A stretch of DNA of 64,000 nucleotides from Dyadobacter sp. CY312 (GTDB lineage Bacteria > Bacteroidota > Bacteroidia > Cytophagales > Spirosomataceae), in assembly GCF_021390535.1 (NCBI RefSeq), contig NZ_JAJUXG010000012.1:62001-126000 (forward strand), read 5' to 3'. The notes under the pieces are model-generated. The model was not told the origin of the DNA, did no database searches, and worked only from the letters and a program-made list of their open reading frames with translations. Positions within the stretch are counted from its first letter, which is position 1. Every line of letters begins with the position of its first letter. A program made the translations under genes and the position numbers. Of this stretch, positions 1-7,651 are shown piece by piece.

Positions 1-98
1 CACTCTTCATATGCAGACTCTAACATTCCAGGTCCCAGTTCTCTATGGATCTCAATGCAGCAACCAATAATCTCACCAGTTAAATCATTGATGTCCAT
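1..98 (-). CDS. GxxExxY family protein, N-terminal fragment (runs off the window edge)
   Basis: An open frame reads leftward from an ATG at 98 to the window edge without a stop. The first 32 residues contain [20 protein letters not shown], followed by SAYEE, which matches the conserved start of the GxxExxY family (TIGR04256, related to PD-(D/E)XK nuclease folds); the family name motif appears as the [13 protein letters not shown] segment. The biological role of the family is not established. It lies downstream of leuC on the same strand, where leuD would often be expected. The remaining roughly 90 codons are outside the window. Confidence 0.8.
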   Translation of the reverse strand, partial: MDINDLTGEIIGCCIEIHRELGPGMLESAYEE

Positions 99-234
99 AA
101 ATCAGTTGTGGTTATGCTTTATCTTACAGACACACAAGTGCAGTGCTGAGTCACACAGAAAATTATAGAACTTATTTAAAATAATCTCTGTGGCTCTCTT
201 TTGTACTCCGTGAATCTCTGTGTAACCTTTCGAA
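99..234. other. Intergenic stretch with repeated CACAGAG words
   Basis: Read on the minus strand, this spacer between leuC and the GxxExxY gene begins with two copies of the word CACAGAGATT, in the contexts TTACACAGAGATTCACGGAG and GCCACAGAGATTAT. Further on it contains CTGTGTGAC, partly complementary to those words, so a weak fold is possible. No coding frame or clear terminator is visible. Confidence 0.4.
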
Positions 235-1638
235 TTACAACAAATCTCTCGGATCTGTTACAACACCAGTCACAGCAGCAGCTGCTGCAACCAATGGACT
301 AGCAAGCAAAGTACGGGCTCCTGGGCCTTGTCTTCCTTCGAAGTTTCTGTTTGAGGTACTTACAGCGTATTTTCCGGCTGGGATTTTGTCGTCGTTCATG
401 GCCAGACATGCTGAGCAACCTGGCTGACGAAGTTCGAAACCTGCTTCAGTAAGGATATCAAGAATTCCTTCTTCTTTGATCTGCGCTTCAACGATATGAG
501 AGCCCGGAACAACCCAAGCAGTTACGTTATCTGCTTTTTTGCGACCTTTTACGATGGATGCAAATGCACGGAAGTCTTCAATACGTCCGTTTGTACAGCT
601 GCCGATGAATACGTAATCGATTTTTTTACCCAGCATGGATTCGTTTTCATGGAAACCCATGTAGTTCAGAGACTTGTCATAAGTAGCTTTGCCACCTTCA
701 ACTTGCTCAGCAGTAGGGATATTCAAAGAAATTCCCTGACCCATACCCGGATTGGTTCCGTAGGTAATCATGGGTTCAATGTCAGCTGCATCGAAAGTGT
801 ATTCCTTATCGAATGTGGCATCTTCATCCGTTACCAATGTTTTCCAGTAAGCAAGTGCTTTATCCCACTTCTCACCTTTGGGAGCTTGTTCGCGGCCTTC
901 GATGTAGTCAAAGGTGGTTTGGTCAGGAGCGATCATGCCGCCGCGTGCACCCATTTCGATACTCATATTACAAACCGTCATACGGCCTTCCATGGTCATG
1001 TTACGGAACACATCACCTGCATATTCAACGAAATAACCCGTTGCACCAGCAGTTGTCAGTTTTGAAATGATATATAGCGTAACATCCTTAGGAGTAACAG
1101 CTTTACCCAAAACGCCATTGACGTTCACACGCATTTTCTTTGGCTTAGGCTGCATGATGCATTGCGAAGAAAGCACCATTTCAACCTCCGAGGTACCAAT
1201 ACCAAAAGCAATGGCACCAAAAGCACCATGGGTAGAAGTATGAGAATCACCGCAAACGATGGTCATACCCGGAAGTGTGATACCGTTTTCTGGACCCACA
1301 ACGTGCACAATACCATTTCTTGCATTGCCCAATCCCCAGTGAGAAATACCGTATTTTGCAGAGTTAGTTTCCAAAGCTTTAAGCTGGTTGGCCGAAAGTG
1401 GATCTGCAACCGGAAGATGTTGATTAATCGTCGGTGTGTTGTGATCAGCCGTTGCGAAAGTACGCTCAGGATAAATAACACCAACGTTTCTACTTTCCAG
1501 ACCAAGAAAAGCAACCGGACTGGTTACTTCGTGGATAAAATGACGGTCGATGAAAAATACATCCGGACCATCTTCAATTTTGCGTACAACGTGTGCGTCC
1601 CACACTTTGTCGAACAATGTACTCGCTTGATTACTCAT
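235..1638 (-). CDS. leuC: 3-isopropylmalate dehydratase large subunit LeuC
   Basis: LeuC isomerises 2-isopropylmalate to 3-isopropylmalate in leucine synthesis as a heterodimer with LeuD, using a [4Fe-4S] cluster in the cytoplasm. The 467-residue protein has the usual length. It shows the N-terminal [12 protein letters not shown], the aconitase-type [13 protein letters not shown], and the three cluster cysteines in GSCTNGR (near residue 347) and PGCSAC (near 409 and 412). The ATG at 1638 gives the standard family start. No leuD is seen next to it: the next gene on this strand is a GxxExxY gene. Upstream lies a hypothetical membrane protein, so leuC probably has its own promoter in the 223-bp gap. 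Confidence 0.97.
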   Translation of the reverse strand: MSNQASTLFDKVWDAHVVRKIEDGPDVFFIDRHFIHEVTSPVAFLGLESRNVGVIYPERTFATADHNTPTINQHLPVADPLSANQLKALETNSAKYGISHWGLGNARNGIVHVVGPENGITLPGMTIVCGDSHTSTHGAFGAIAFGIGTSEVEMVLSSQCIMQPKPKKMRVNVNGVLGKAVTPKDVTLYIISKLTTAGATGYFVEYAGDVFRNMTMEGRMTVCNMSIEMGARGGMIAPDQTTFDYIEGREQAPKGEKWDKALAYWKTLVTDEDATFDKEYTFDAADIEPMITYGTNPGMGQGISLNIPTAEQVEGGKATYDKSLNYMGFHENESMLGKKIDYVFIGSCTNGRIEDFRAFASIVKGRKKADNVTAWVVPGSHIVEAQIKEEGILDILTEAGFELRQPGCSACLAMNDDKIPAGKYAVSTSNRNFEGRQGPGARTLLASPLVAAAAAVTGVVTDPRDLL

Positions 1639-1747
1639 AAGTTACAATATATAATTTCGCCATGGTGTTCAATTCTCAATTATAGGAATGCCCATTTTTC
1701 AACAGGTTTTCCGCAAAGGAGAAATGAGGCTACAAATTACCATATTA

Positions 1748-1765
1748 TTATACAAATTAGTATAA
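1748..1765. promoter_or_regulatory. Perfect dyad upstream of leuC
   Basis: TTATAC-aaatta-GTATAA is a perfect inverted repeat with 6-bp arms and a 6-bp spacer, about 110 bp upstream of the leuC start. It could be an operator or part of a promoter; no regulator can be assigned from the sequence. Confidence 0.3.
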
Positions 1766-1861
1766 CGGTAAACGTTCAAAAAGTAGTGATTTTAGTTTGG
1801 AGGTGTAGTTTGGGCGGGAATTGGTATTGGGGGTAAAGAAACAGTGATCGGGGGGGTAATC

Positions 1862-2194
1862 CTAAAATACTTTTAAGCGCTTTAGAATCAAAATTGAAAT
1901 AATTATAAGCAATGGCATCCCGAACAGTTGGAAAATCTCTTTTTGTTTGTTTGATAGGCTTTGATAAAGCTTAACTAATGATAAAAAAACAGGTATTGCC
2001 AGTGAGAGTGCTGCACCAACTAAGGAAAGTATGGCAAGAATTAAATAGCCTGCGCTTCTAAAACTTTCATTACTAACACTGGAATGACTTTTATTAGGTT
2101 CGGACAAATAGTAAAACAAGCACGCTATTGAACAATTGATGACAAAACCCCAGATAAAAATTTGATACTTTTTATCACCTGCATTTAATTGCAT
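1862..2194 (-). CDS. Small membrane protein, unknown function
   Basis: I do not recognise a family. The 110-residue product has three hydrophobic segments, roughly residues 12-30, 48-75 and 90-106, separated by short polar loops, and ends in a basic LKRLKVF. This is compatible with a small inner-membrane protein. It stands between the AraC-type regulator and leuC, same strand, with gaps over 100 bp on both sides. No catalytic motif is visible. It may be a strain-specific gene. Confidence 0.5.
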   Translation of the reverse strand: MQLNAGDKKYQIFIWGFVINCSIACLFYYLSEPNKSHSSVSNESFRSAGYLILAILSLVGAALSLAIPVFLSLVKLYQSLSNKQKEIFQLFGMPLLIIISILILKRLKVF

Positions 2195-2304
2195 AACAAT
2201 CGTATTTTATTCCTAGTGGAAATATTCAAACTTACTTTTCAAAAGACGGGAATTATAATAAAAGTAACAATAAGCGATTCATCGATTAAACACATTATAC
2301 CGAA

Positions 2305-3153
2305 TCACCCATGCCTCTTAGGCGTCACCCCAAATTTCTCCTTATAGGTTTTAATAAAATGAGAAACACTCTCATAACCAATCTCGGTACTAATTTCTGA
2401 AACGTTTTTGGTGCTGTTTCTTAACTGAAAATCGGCGTAGTCCAGTCTCTTGTTTTTCAGCCAGAATGCTGGGGAACTATCAAATTCTTCCTGAAAATCC
2501 CGCTTGAAGGCAGAAAGGCTGCGTCCGGATAAGCGTGCAAGCTCGTTTAGGGTTAATGGTTTCAGGTAATAGCTGTTCATGAGGAACGAAAGATCTACTT
2601 TTTCTCCTTTGTAAAGGCTATATAGAATAGCACGCAGCTGTTGCGAAGCATCCAGTTCGAGCAAGTGAAGTAGTAATTCCTGGAATTTGAGACGTAGGAA
2701 ATGGTTTTTAAGGGCTGTTCTTGACTTAAAATAGGGAAATACGGATTGTATAAACTTCTCAAAATTATCATCCGATTTGAGAAGAAGAATGGGGTTTTCA
2801 AGAATTGCAGTTGGTTCTTCGGCATTGAAAAGCTCAGGATGAAGCCCTACAAATTCCTTCAAAAGTTTTTCGTCAAAAAAGAATACAAGGCTTTTGTAAG
2901 ATTCATTGATGGATTCAGACATTAAATAGAAACCCCTCTGAATGAACAAAATATCACCCTTTTCAACATGTACTTCCTGTGTAGGGCTGGTGAATTTTTT
3001 CTCGCCTTCCAAAACGACAATCACCGCATGTTCTTCAAAAAAAACGTCGTATTTCGACGGATATACTTCGTTGCGATAGGCAACAAAAGTCATATCCTGA
3101 ATCTTTAACGATTCAAATTCGGAAGAGCTGATATCAGAAGGAACGCGTAGCAT
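2305..3153 (-). CDS. AraC-family transcriptional regulator
   Basis: The C-terminal 100 residues form an AraC/XylS double helix-turn-helix: LTLNELARLSGRSLSAFKRD is the first, and the ISTEIGYESVSHFIKTYKEKFGVTPKRH segment carries the second with the classic ending. The N-terminal part has a cupin-like pattern (VVLEGEKKF, then VEKGDILFI), suggesting a small-molecule sensing domain. I start it at the ATG at 3153 because this lies 4 nt after the HepT stop; a longer frame from 3207 would overlap HepT by 50 nt. It is probably co-transcribed with the MNT/HepT pair. Its targets are unknown. Confidence 0.85.
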   Translation of the reverse strand: MLRVPSDISSSEFESLKIQDMTFVAYRNEVYPSKYDVFFEEHAVIVVLEGEKKFTSPTQEVHVEKGDILFIQRGFYLMSESINESYKSLVFFFDEKLLKEFVGLHPELFNAEEPTAILENPILLLKSDDNFEKFIQSVFPYFKSRTALKNHFLRLKFQELLLHLLELDASQQLRAILYSLYKGEKVDLSFLMNSYYLKPLTLNELARLSGRSLSAFKRDFQEEFDSSPAFWLKNKRLDYADFQLRNSTKNVSEISTEIGYESVSHFIKTYKEKFGVTPKRHG

Positions 3154-3157
3154 GCTA

Positions 3158-3505
3158 TTACTGACGCTTTTCTTCCATGATGATGAAATCAAGCCATTCC
3201 TTAGCAAGCGGAATGTTGTTTTGAATTACTTCCCAGACCAACTCGTAATCTACCTGAAAGTATTCGTGGATTAACACATCTCTTAGGCCTGTCATACCAC
3301 GCCAGTCAACTTCTTTATACTTATAGCGAATTTCGTCGGGTACTTTTTTGGAGGCTTCTCCAATAATTTCAAGACTTCTTAAATAGGCCCGATTAATTAA
3401 ATCGTCTTCAAGAAATTTATCAAATGTGATAGTCCTAGAGTGCGTTACGAGAAAAGTTAACTCTTTCTGAATATGTTCTAAAAACTCAATCAACGAAGGA
3501 GACAT
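3158..3505 (-). CDS. HepT-like (DUF86) toxin of a MNT/HepT pair
   Basis: This 115-residue helical protein carries the HEPN signature Rx4HxY as R75-DVLI-H80-E-Y82, the catalytic motif of HepT-type ribonucleases. In studied pairs the partner nucleotidyltransferase attaches AMP to the tyrosine of this motif and silences the toxin. The gene overlaps the upstream MNT gene by 20 nt, as expected for a coupled module, and an AraC-type regulator follows after 4 nt. The motif is intact, so the module is potentially active. It lies between ilvA and leuC. Confidence 0.85.
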   Translation of the reverse strand: MSPSLIEFLEHIQKELTFLVTHSRTITFDKFLEDDLINRAYLRSLEIIGEASKKVPDEIRYKYKEVDWRGMTGLRDVLIHEYFQVDYELVWEVIQNNIPLAKEWLDFIIMEEKRQ

Positions 3506-3794
3506 ATTGAATATCTTTTTTTGCTTCTCTTTGAACGAAGGAAGCCATTCCTTCCCAAGTCAGTAAATCAACTTTTCTTTGAAGTGTTTCCTCTAATAAA
3601 TCTGCCAAATCAAGGAGATTCTTATACTTTTTCATGCCTGATTTGAATTCGACAACAAAATCAATGTCGCTTGTTTCGTTCTGCTCGTTTCGGGCGAATG
3701 AACCAAAAAGGCCGAGTCGTTCAGCACCAAGCATTTGAATAGCTAGTCTACGACTTTGGATTAACTCTATAATATGCTGTTTATCAGGTAGCAT
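3486..3794 (-). CDS. Minimal nucleotidyltransferase antitoxin (MntA-like)
   Basis: The 102-residue protein has the nucleotidyltransferase signature GSx10DxD exactly: G31-S32, ten residues, then D43-I-D45. This is the hallmark of the minimal nucleotidyltransferases (MNT) paired with HepT proteins, where they act as AMPylating antitoxins. The short length, absence of other domains and 20-nt overlap with the downstream HepT-like gene support that reading. A third acidic residue for catalysis is likely D76 or E80 in KVDLLTWEG, but that is inferred from position. Confidence 0.85.
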   Translation of the reverse strand: MLPDKQHIIELIQSRRLAIQMLGAERLGLFGSFARNEQNETSDIDFVVEFKSGMKKYKNLLDLADLLEETLQRKVDLLTWEGMASFVQREAKKDIQYVSFVD

Positions 3795-3872
3795 AAATTT
3801 GGGGGATTGATTAACTGGCTAACAAAGATAACAAATAACCCAGCCATATGATTTTGTATTTTCTAGAGACCA

Positions 3873-5135
3873 TCACACCAAAAACTGAAACAAATCCTGC
3901 TGGTCGTTCAGGTATTCGTAAACAACTTTATTTTCATCCATTCTTGAGATAAGCGGTTCAAAATCTTCTCTGTATTTCAGCTCAATTCCTACCAAAGCGG
4001 GGCCCTGTTCTTTGTTGGTTTTCTTGACGTATTCAAATCTGGCGATGTCATCATTTGGTCCAAGAACGTTCAAAAACTCACGGAATGCGCCTGAACGTTG
4101 CGGAAAACGGATGATGAAATAATGTTTTAGCCCTTCGTAGAGCAGTGAGCGCTCTTTTATTTCCTCGGTTCGGGTGATGTCGTTGTTTCCACCACTGATA
4201 AGTGCAACTACATTTTTGCCTTTAATTTCATCTTTTACAAAGTCCAAAGCAGCAACTGTTAATGCTCCGGCTGGTTCGGCAACAATGGCTTCTTCGTTGT
4301 AAAGCTGAAGAATGGTAGAGCAAACTTTTCCTTCCGGAATGAGCAAAACCTTATCTAAACTTTTACTACATATGTCAAACGTAATATCACCTGCCCGGCG
4401 AACGGCTGCGCCATCTACAAATTTGTCAATATGTTCCAGCGTCACTACGCTGCCAGCTTCCATGGAGGCGTGCATGGTGGGCGATCCTGCTGGTTCTACA
4501 CCAATTAATTTTGTTTTGGGAGAAAGCTGTTTAAAAACCGTAGAAATTCCGGAAGCAAGTCCACCGCCACCAATCGCCATAAGCAGGTAATCGACCTTGA
4601 AATCGGCGTCTTTAAAAATTTCCAAACCTACGGTTCCCTGTCCTTCAATCACCTGAAGATCGTCGAAAGGATGTACAAATGTGGCATTGTTGGCTTTTTG
4701 GTATACTACCGACGCGTGATAAGCATCATCATAAGTGTCTCCTACCAAAAGAACATCCACCCATTCTTTTCCGAAAAGACGAACTTGTTTTACCTTTTGT
4801 GCGGGAGTAGTCGTAGGCATGAAAATCGCTCCTTTTACCTGCATTTTACGGCAAGCATAGGCAACGCCCTGCGCATGATTTCCTGCACTTGCACATACAA
4901 CGCCACCAGCAAGAGCTTCGGCACCTATACTGGCCATTTTGTTATATGCCCCTCTGATTTTATAAGAACGAACCGTTTGCAAATCTTCCCTTTTTAGGTA
5001 AATATTCGCTTCGTATTGTTCGGATAAATGTGCGTTGTAGAGTAACGGAGTATGGTTTATGATTCCTCTTAGCCGTTCAGCAGCTAGGAAAATATTGTCG
5101 AGAGTGGGAGCGGAGTGAAACTGAGTGGTCATCAA
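3873..5135 (-). CDS. ilvA: Threonine dehydratase (threonine ammonia-lyase) IlvA
   Basis: IlvA converts threonine to 2-oxobutanoate, the entry step of isoleucine synthesis, using pyridoxal phosphate. The PLP lysine lies in SYKIRGAYNKM (K59) and the phosphate-binding glycine loop is IGGGGLASG near residue 190. At 420 residues it is the short form with one ACT-like regulatory domain, which begins near residue 335 (LKHYFIIRFPQRSGAFREFL). The start could be either of the two adjacent Met codons. It is separated from the ilvDBNC unit by a HicA/HicB-like pair and a small unknown gene. Confidence 0.95.
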   Translation of the reverse strand: MMTTQFHSAPTLDNIFLAAERLRGIINHTPLLYNAHLSEQYEANIYLKREDLQTVRSYKIRGAYNKMASIGAEALAGGVVCASAGNHAQGVAYACRKMQVKGAIFMPTTTPAQKVKQVRLFGKEWVDVLLVGDTYDDAYHASVVYQKANNATFVHPFDDLQVIEGQGTVGLEIFKDADFKVDYLLMAIGGGGLASGISTVFKQLSPKTKLIGVEPAGSPTMHASMEAGSVVTLEHIDKFVDGAAVRRAGDITFDICSKSLDKVLLIPEGKVCSTILQLYNEEAIVAEPAGALTVAALDFVKDEIKGKNVVALISGGNNDITRTEEIKERSLLYEGLKHYFIIRFPQRSGAFREFLNVLGPNDDIARFEYVKKTNKEQGPALVGIELKYREDFEPLISRMDENKVVYEYLNDQQDLFQFLV

Positions 5136-5157
5136 ATTATGGTTGAAAGGGAACTAA

Positions 5158-5403
5158 TTATCCGAAGAGTACTTCTGAAATGTACTTCGGATCTTTCCCA
5201 AAATGTTCTGCAATATCTTTGACGATGCCTCGTAAAGTGTTTGTTTTTATTGGTTTGTGATCAGGAATGGTAATGTGATGCTGACCATTAATAGTAGTTG
5301 TAGCACGAATGTGACTGCCTACCTGCCGGGTTTTTTCATACCCAAAATGTCTAGAGCAAAGTTTGAGAAGTTCTTTTCCCGTAAGATCAGAAGGCACTAT
5401 CAT
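5158..5403 (-). CDS. HicA-like type II toxin
   Basis: The 81-residue protein follows the HicA (YcfA) pattern: a double-stranded-RNA-binding-like fold with the conserved GSHIRATT segment carrying the catalytic-type histidine, then HHITIPDHKPIKTNTLRGIV, the usual HicA ending with lysine and a short helix. HicA toxins cleave mRNA. The gene starts inside the end of the upstream HicB-like gene with a 4-nt ATGA overlap, so the two are translationally coupled. Its stop is 22 bp from the ilvA start. Confidence 0.85.
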   Translation of the reverse strand: MIVPSDLTGKELLKLCSRHFGYEKTRQVGSHIRATTTINGQHHITIPDHKPIKTNTLRGIVKDIAEHFGKDPKYISEVLFG

Positions 5404-5612
5404 ACAATCTCCAAAATTTCGTCTTTAACGAAATGAAGATGGGCAATCTTTGGTTTGTCAGTTGGATTATCAAAATGGCATTCAATTGCTTCCTGAATAT
5501 TCGTTTTCAGTTCATCCATAGTTTCAGCATCTGTAAAAATGGACTCTCCCAAAGCTCTTGCTGTAAATCCGCCTTCTTCGGCTTCATTAATTAGAAAAAT
5601 GATTTCCTTCAT
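5400..5612 (-). CDS. HicB-like antitoxin, short form
   Basis: The 70-residue product matches the N-terminal ligand domain of HicB antitoxins: an initial strand KEIIFLINEAEEGGFTARAL, an acidic helix DAETMDELKTNIQEAIECHF and a final strand. It lacks the C-terminal ribbon-helix-helix or HTH DNA-binding domain of longer HicB proteins, so autoregulation may differ. The antitoxin-first order and ATGA overlap with the HicA-like gene support assignment as its antitoxin. Confidence 0.75.
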   Translation of the reverse strand: MKEIIFLINEAEEGGFTARALGESIFTDAETMDELKTNIQEAIECHFDNPTDKPKIAHLHFVKDEILEIV

Positions 5613-5654
5613 ATTCCTGTGTCTTTTTTGCTTATCAAATATATGATTTTTGAC

Positions 5655-5867
5655 TCAGACTGCAATCTCAACCCTGGCTCCAATTGCTTCGGAGACTAAA
5701 CAAGCTAACTGTTTACAAAGGTCTGCTTTCAAGGTTTGATATTGTTTTAGAATTAGATCTTCTGACTTGGCTGAAATATGCCTTCTGAGCGTTTCCTCGA
5801 TGTTGCCGATTTTTTGAATTATACATAATATTTCTATGTCAGGACCGCCAACAAATTCCACACTCAA
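5655..5867 (-). CDS. Small hypothetical protein
   Basis: This 70-residue frame encodes a soluble, probably helical protein with heptad-like stretches (IEETLRRHISAKSEDLILKQYQ) and no recognised motif. It starts 34 bp after the ilvC terminator hairpin and ends 42 bp before the HicB-like gene on the same strand, so it could be the first gene of a unit with that pair. Its reading frame is clean, but nothing else supports it. Confidence 0.45.
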   Translation of the reverse strand: MSVEFVGGPDIEILCIIQKIGNIEETLRRHISAKSEDLILKQYQTLKADLCKQLACLVSEAIGARVEIAV

Positions 5868-5900
5868 TGTTTTAAGCTAACCTCAGGTTTTATAACAAAA

Positions 5901-5929
5901 GTACCCCTAAACCAAAAGCTCAGGGGTAC
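5901..5929 (-). terminator. Rho-independent terminator after ilvC
   Basis: On the minus strand an 8-bp stem GTACCCCT/AGGGGTAC with a 13-nt loop is followed by TTTTGTTAT. It lies 24 nt beyond the ilvC stop and closes the ilvD-ilvB-ilvN-ilvC unit. Confidence 0.8.
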
Positions 5930-5952
5930 ATGTATATTGAGATAGTTTAAAA

Positions 5953-6999
5953 CTAGCTGTTTTCAGGACGTAATCCACGTACAGTAGTTCCAGCTCTCCA
6001 CATTTCTGAATCGCGAAGCTCAGCAAGTTCAACTTCCAGTTTCACGCGGTAGTCAGGTTGTGAGTTACGAGTGATAGAAATCGTAGCTTGTTCTCCTGAT
6101 TTTACAGAGTTGTAAAGTTGTTCGAAAACAGGCTTAGTTGCGTCACGGAAAGGCTTCCACCAGTCAAGAGCACCACGTTGAGCTGTTGTAGAGCAGTTTG
6201 CGTACATCCAGTCCATTCCGTTTTCAGCAACAAGAGGCATCAATGACTGAGTCAATTCTTCAACTGTTTCATTGAATGCTTCTGATGGAGAGTGTCCGTT
6301 TGAACGAAGTACTTCATACTGAGCAGCAAAGATACCCTGAATAGCACCCATCAAAGTACCACGCTCACCTGTAAGGTCAGATGTTACTTCACGGTAGAAA
6401 TCAGTTTCGAACAAATATCCTGAACCAACACCGATACCCATTGCGATACATTTTTCACGTGCTTTGCCAGTTGCATCCTGGAACACAGCGAAAGATGAGT
6501 TCAAGCCTTTTCCTTCTACAAACAAACGACGAAGTGAAGTTCCTGATCCTTTTGGCGCTACAAGATATACATCTACGTCAGCAGGAGGAACGATACCAGT
6601 CTGATCTTTATAAGTTACACCGAAACCGTGTGAGAAATAAAGCGATTTTCCGGCAGTAAGGTTGGCTTTAACCGTAGGCCAAAGTTCGATTTGAGCTGCA
6701 TCAGAAAGAAGGTAGCAAATGATTGTTCCTTTTGCCAAAGCTTCTTCAAGTTCGAAAAGTGTTTCGCCAGGAACCCATCCGTCAGCAACGGCTTTGTCCC
6801 ATGATTTTCCGCCTTTACGTTGTCCAACGATTACATTGAATCCATTGTCGCGCATGTTAAGGCTTTGACCAGGACCTTGTACACCGTAACCGATTACAGC
6901 GATAGTTTCAGTAGAAAGTACTTCACGTGCTTTTTCAAGAGGGAATTCTTCACGGGTTACTACTTCTTCTTCGACCCCGCCGAAATTTAATTTTGCCAT
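5953..6999 (-). CDS. ilvC: Ketol-acid reductoisomerase IlvC
   Basis: IlvC rearranges and reduces acetolactate and acetohydroxybutyrate with NADPH and Mg2+, the second common step of valine and isoleucine synthesis. The 348-residue protein shows the Rossmann motif VIGYGVQGPGQ near residue 36 and the cofactor-loop sequence GQRKGGKSW. The knotted C-terminal domain begins near residue 200, with acidic ligands in the DLTGERGTLMG segment and in the NETVEELTQS segment. It is last in the ilvDBNC unit and is followed by a terminator. Confidence 0.96.
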   Translation of the reverse strand: MAKLNFGGVEEEVVTREEFPLEKAREVLSTETIAVIGYGVQGPGQSLNMRDNGFNVIVGQRKGGKSWDKAVADGWVPGETLFELEEALAKGTIICYLLSDAAQIELWPTVKANLTAGKSLYFSHGFGVTYKDQTGIVPPADVDVYLVAPKGSGTSLRRLFVEGKGLNSSFAVFQDATGKAREKCIAMGIGVGSGYLFETDFYREVTSDLTGERGTLMGAIQGIFAAQYEVLRSNGHSPSEAFNETVEELTQSLMPLVAENGMDWMYANCSTTAQRGALDWWKPFRDATKPVFEQLYNSVKSGEQATISITRNSQPDYRVKLEVELAELRDSEMWRAGTTVRGLRPENS

Positions 7000-7061
7000 T
7001 GATTATTGATTGGATTAATTAATTACTCGATTTAAAAACAATATTACTAAAAATGAAAATC

Positions 7062-7595
7062 CTATTGGTAATACTCCCACTCAGCTTCCGGCAGGTAATC
7101 CACCAGCGTTTGAGGTGATTTGCTCACTGCCACACGTCCTGATCTTACAAATTCCAGGATTCCGTGCGGTTTGATATAGTCGAAGAACTCGAAAATCTCT
7201 TCTTCCGTACCTGTTTTCTGAATGATCACGTATGTCAGGTGCCAGTAAACAACCCATGCTTTGTGAGTCTTGTTAATTGTTTCAATATCAAGAGGTTTTG
7301 CGCCAATGGGTGTTGAAATTTTAAACATCGCAATCTCATTGTATGCGATGTCTTCATTCAGATAGCCAAATACAGCCAAAACTTCGATCACCTTACGGAT
7401 CTGACGAACCAGTTTTTCGACTGCTTCGCGCGACTCATGGTGAATGACGATCGTGAACCGGGAAATACCCTTACGTTCCGTTTCCGAAACTGTCAGACTG
7501 TCAATATTTATCCTCCTTCTGGTCAGGATGGTTGTGATCTTGTTGAGAATACCAATCGTATTTTCGGTAAAGACACAAATGGTGTATGCTGTCAT
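7062..7595 (-). CDS. ilvN: Acetolactate synthase small (regulatory) subunit IlvN/IlvH
   Basis: The regulatory subunit of acetohydroxyacid synthase confers feedback inhibition by valine. The 177-residue protein begins with a typical ACT domain (YTICVFTENTIGILNKITTILTRRRINIDSLTV, residues about 4-36, with the conserved N/D glycine region) and continues with the ALS_ss C-terminal domain. It lies between ilvB (56-bp gap) and ilvC (62-bp gap), as usual for this operon. Confidence 0.94.
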   Translation of the reverse strand: MTAYTICVFTENTIGILNKITTILTRRRINIDSLTVSETERKGISRFTIVIHHESREAVEKLVRQIRKVIEVLAVFGYLNEDIAYNEIAMFKISTPIGAKPLDIETINKTHKAWVVYWHLTYVIIQKTGTEEEIFEFFDYIKPHGILEFVRSGRVAVSKSPQTLVDYLPEAEWEYYQ

Positions 7596-7651
7596 AATTT
7601 TTTTAGAATTCTTGTGAATGATGTGAAAGGATTTTAGAGATCGATTCTACA

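Noticed and set aside
1162..1836. Long plus-strand frame across leuC and its upstream region
   Set aside because: It is antisense to leuC, its composition is unlike a protein (Cys/Asn/Thr-rich without motifs), and leuC is certain.
3154..3207. Longer N terminus for the AraC-type regulator
   Set aside because: It would overlap HepT by 50 nt; the ATG at 3153 fits tight operon spacing.
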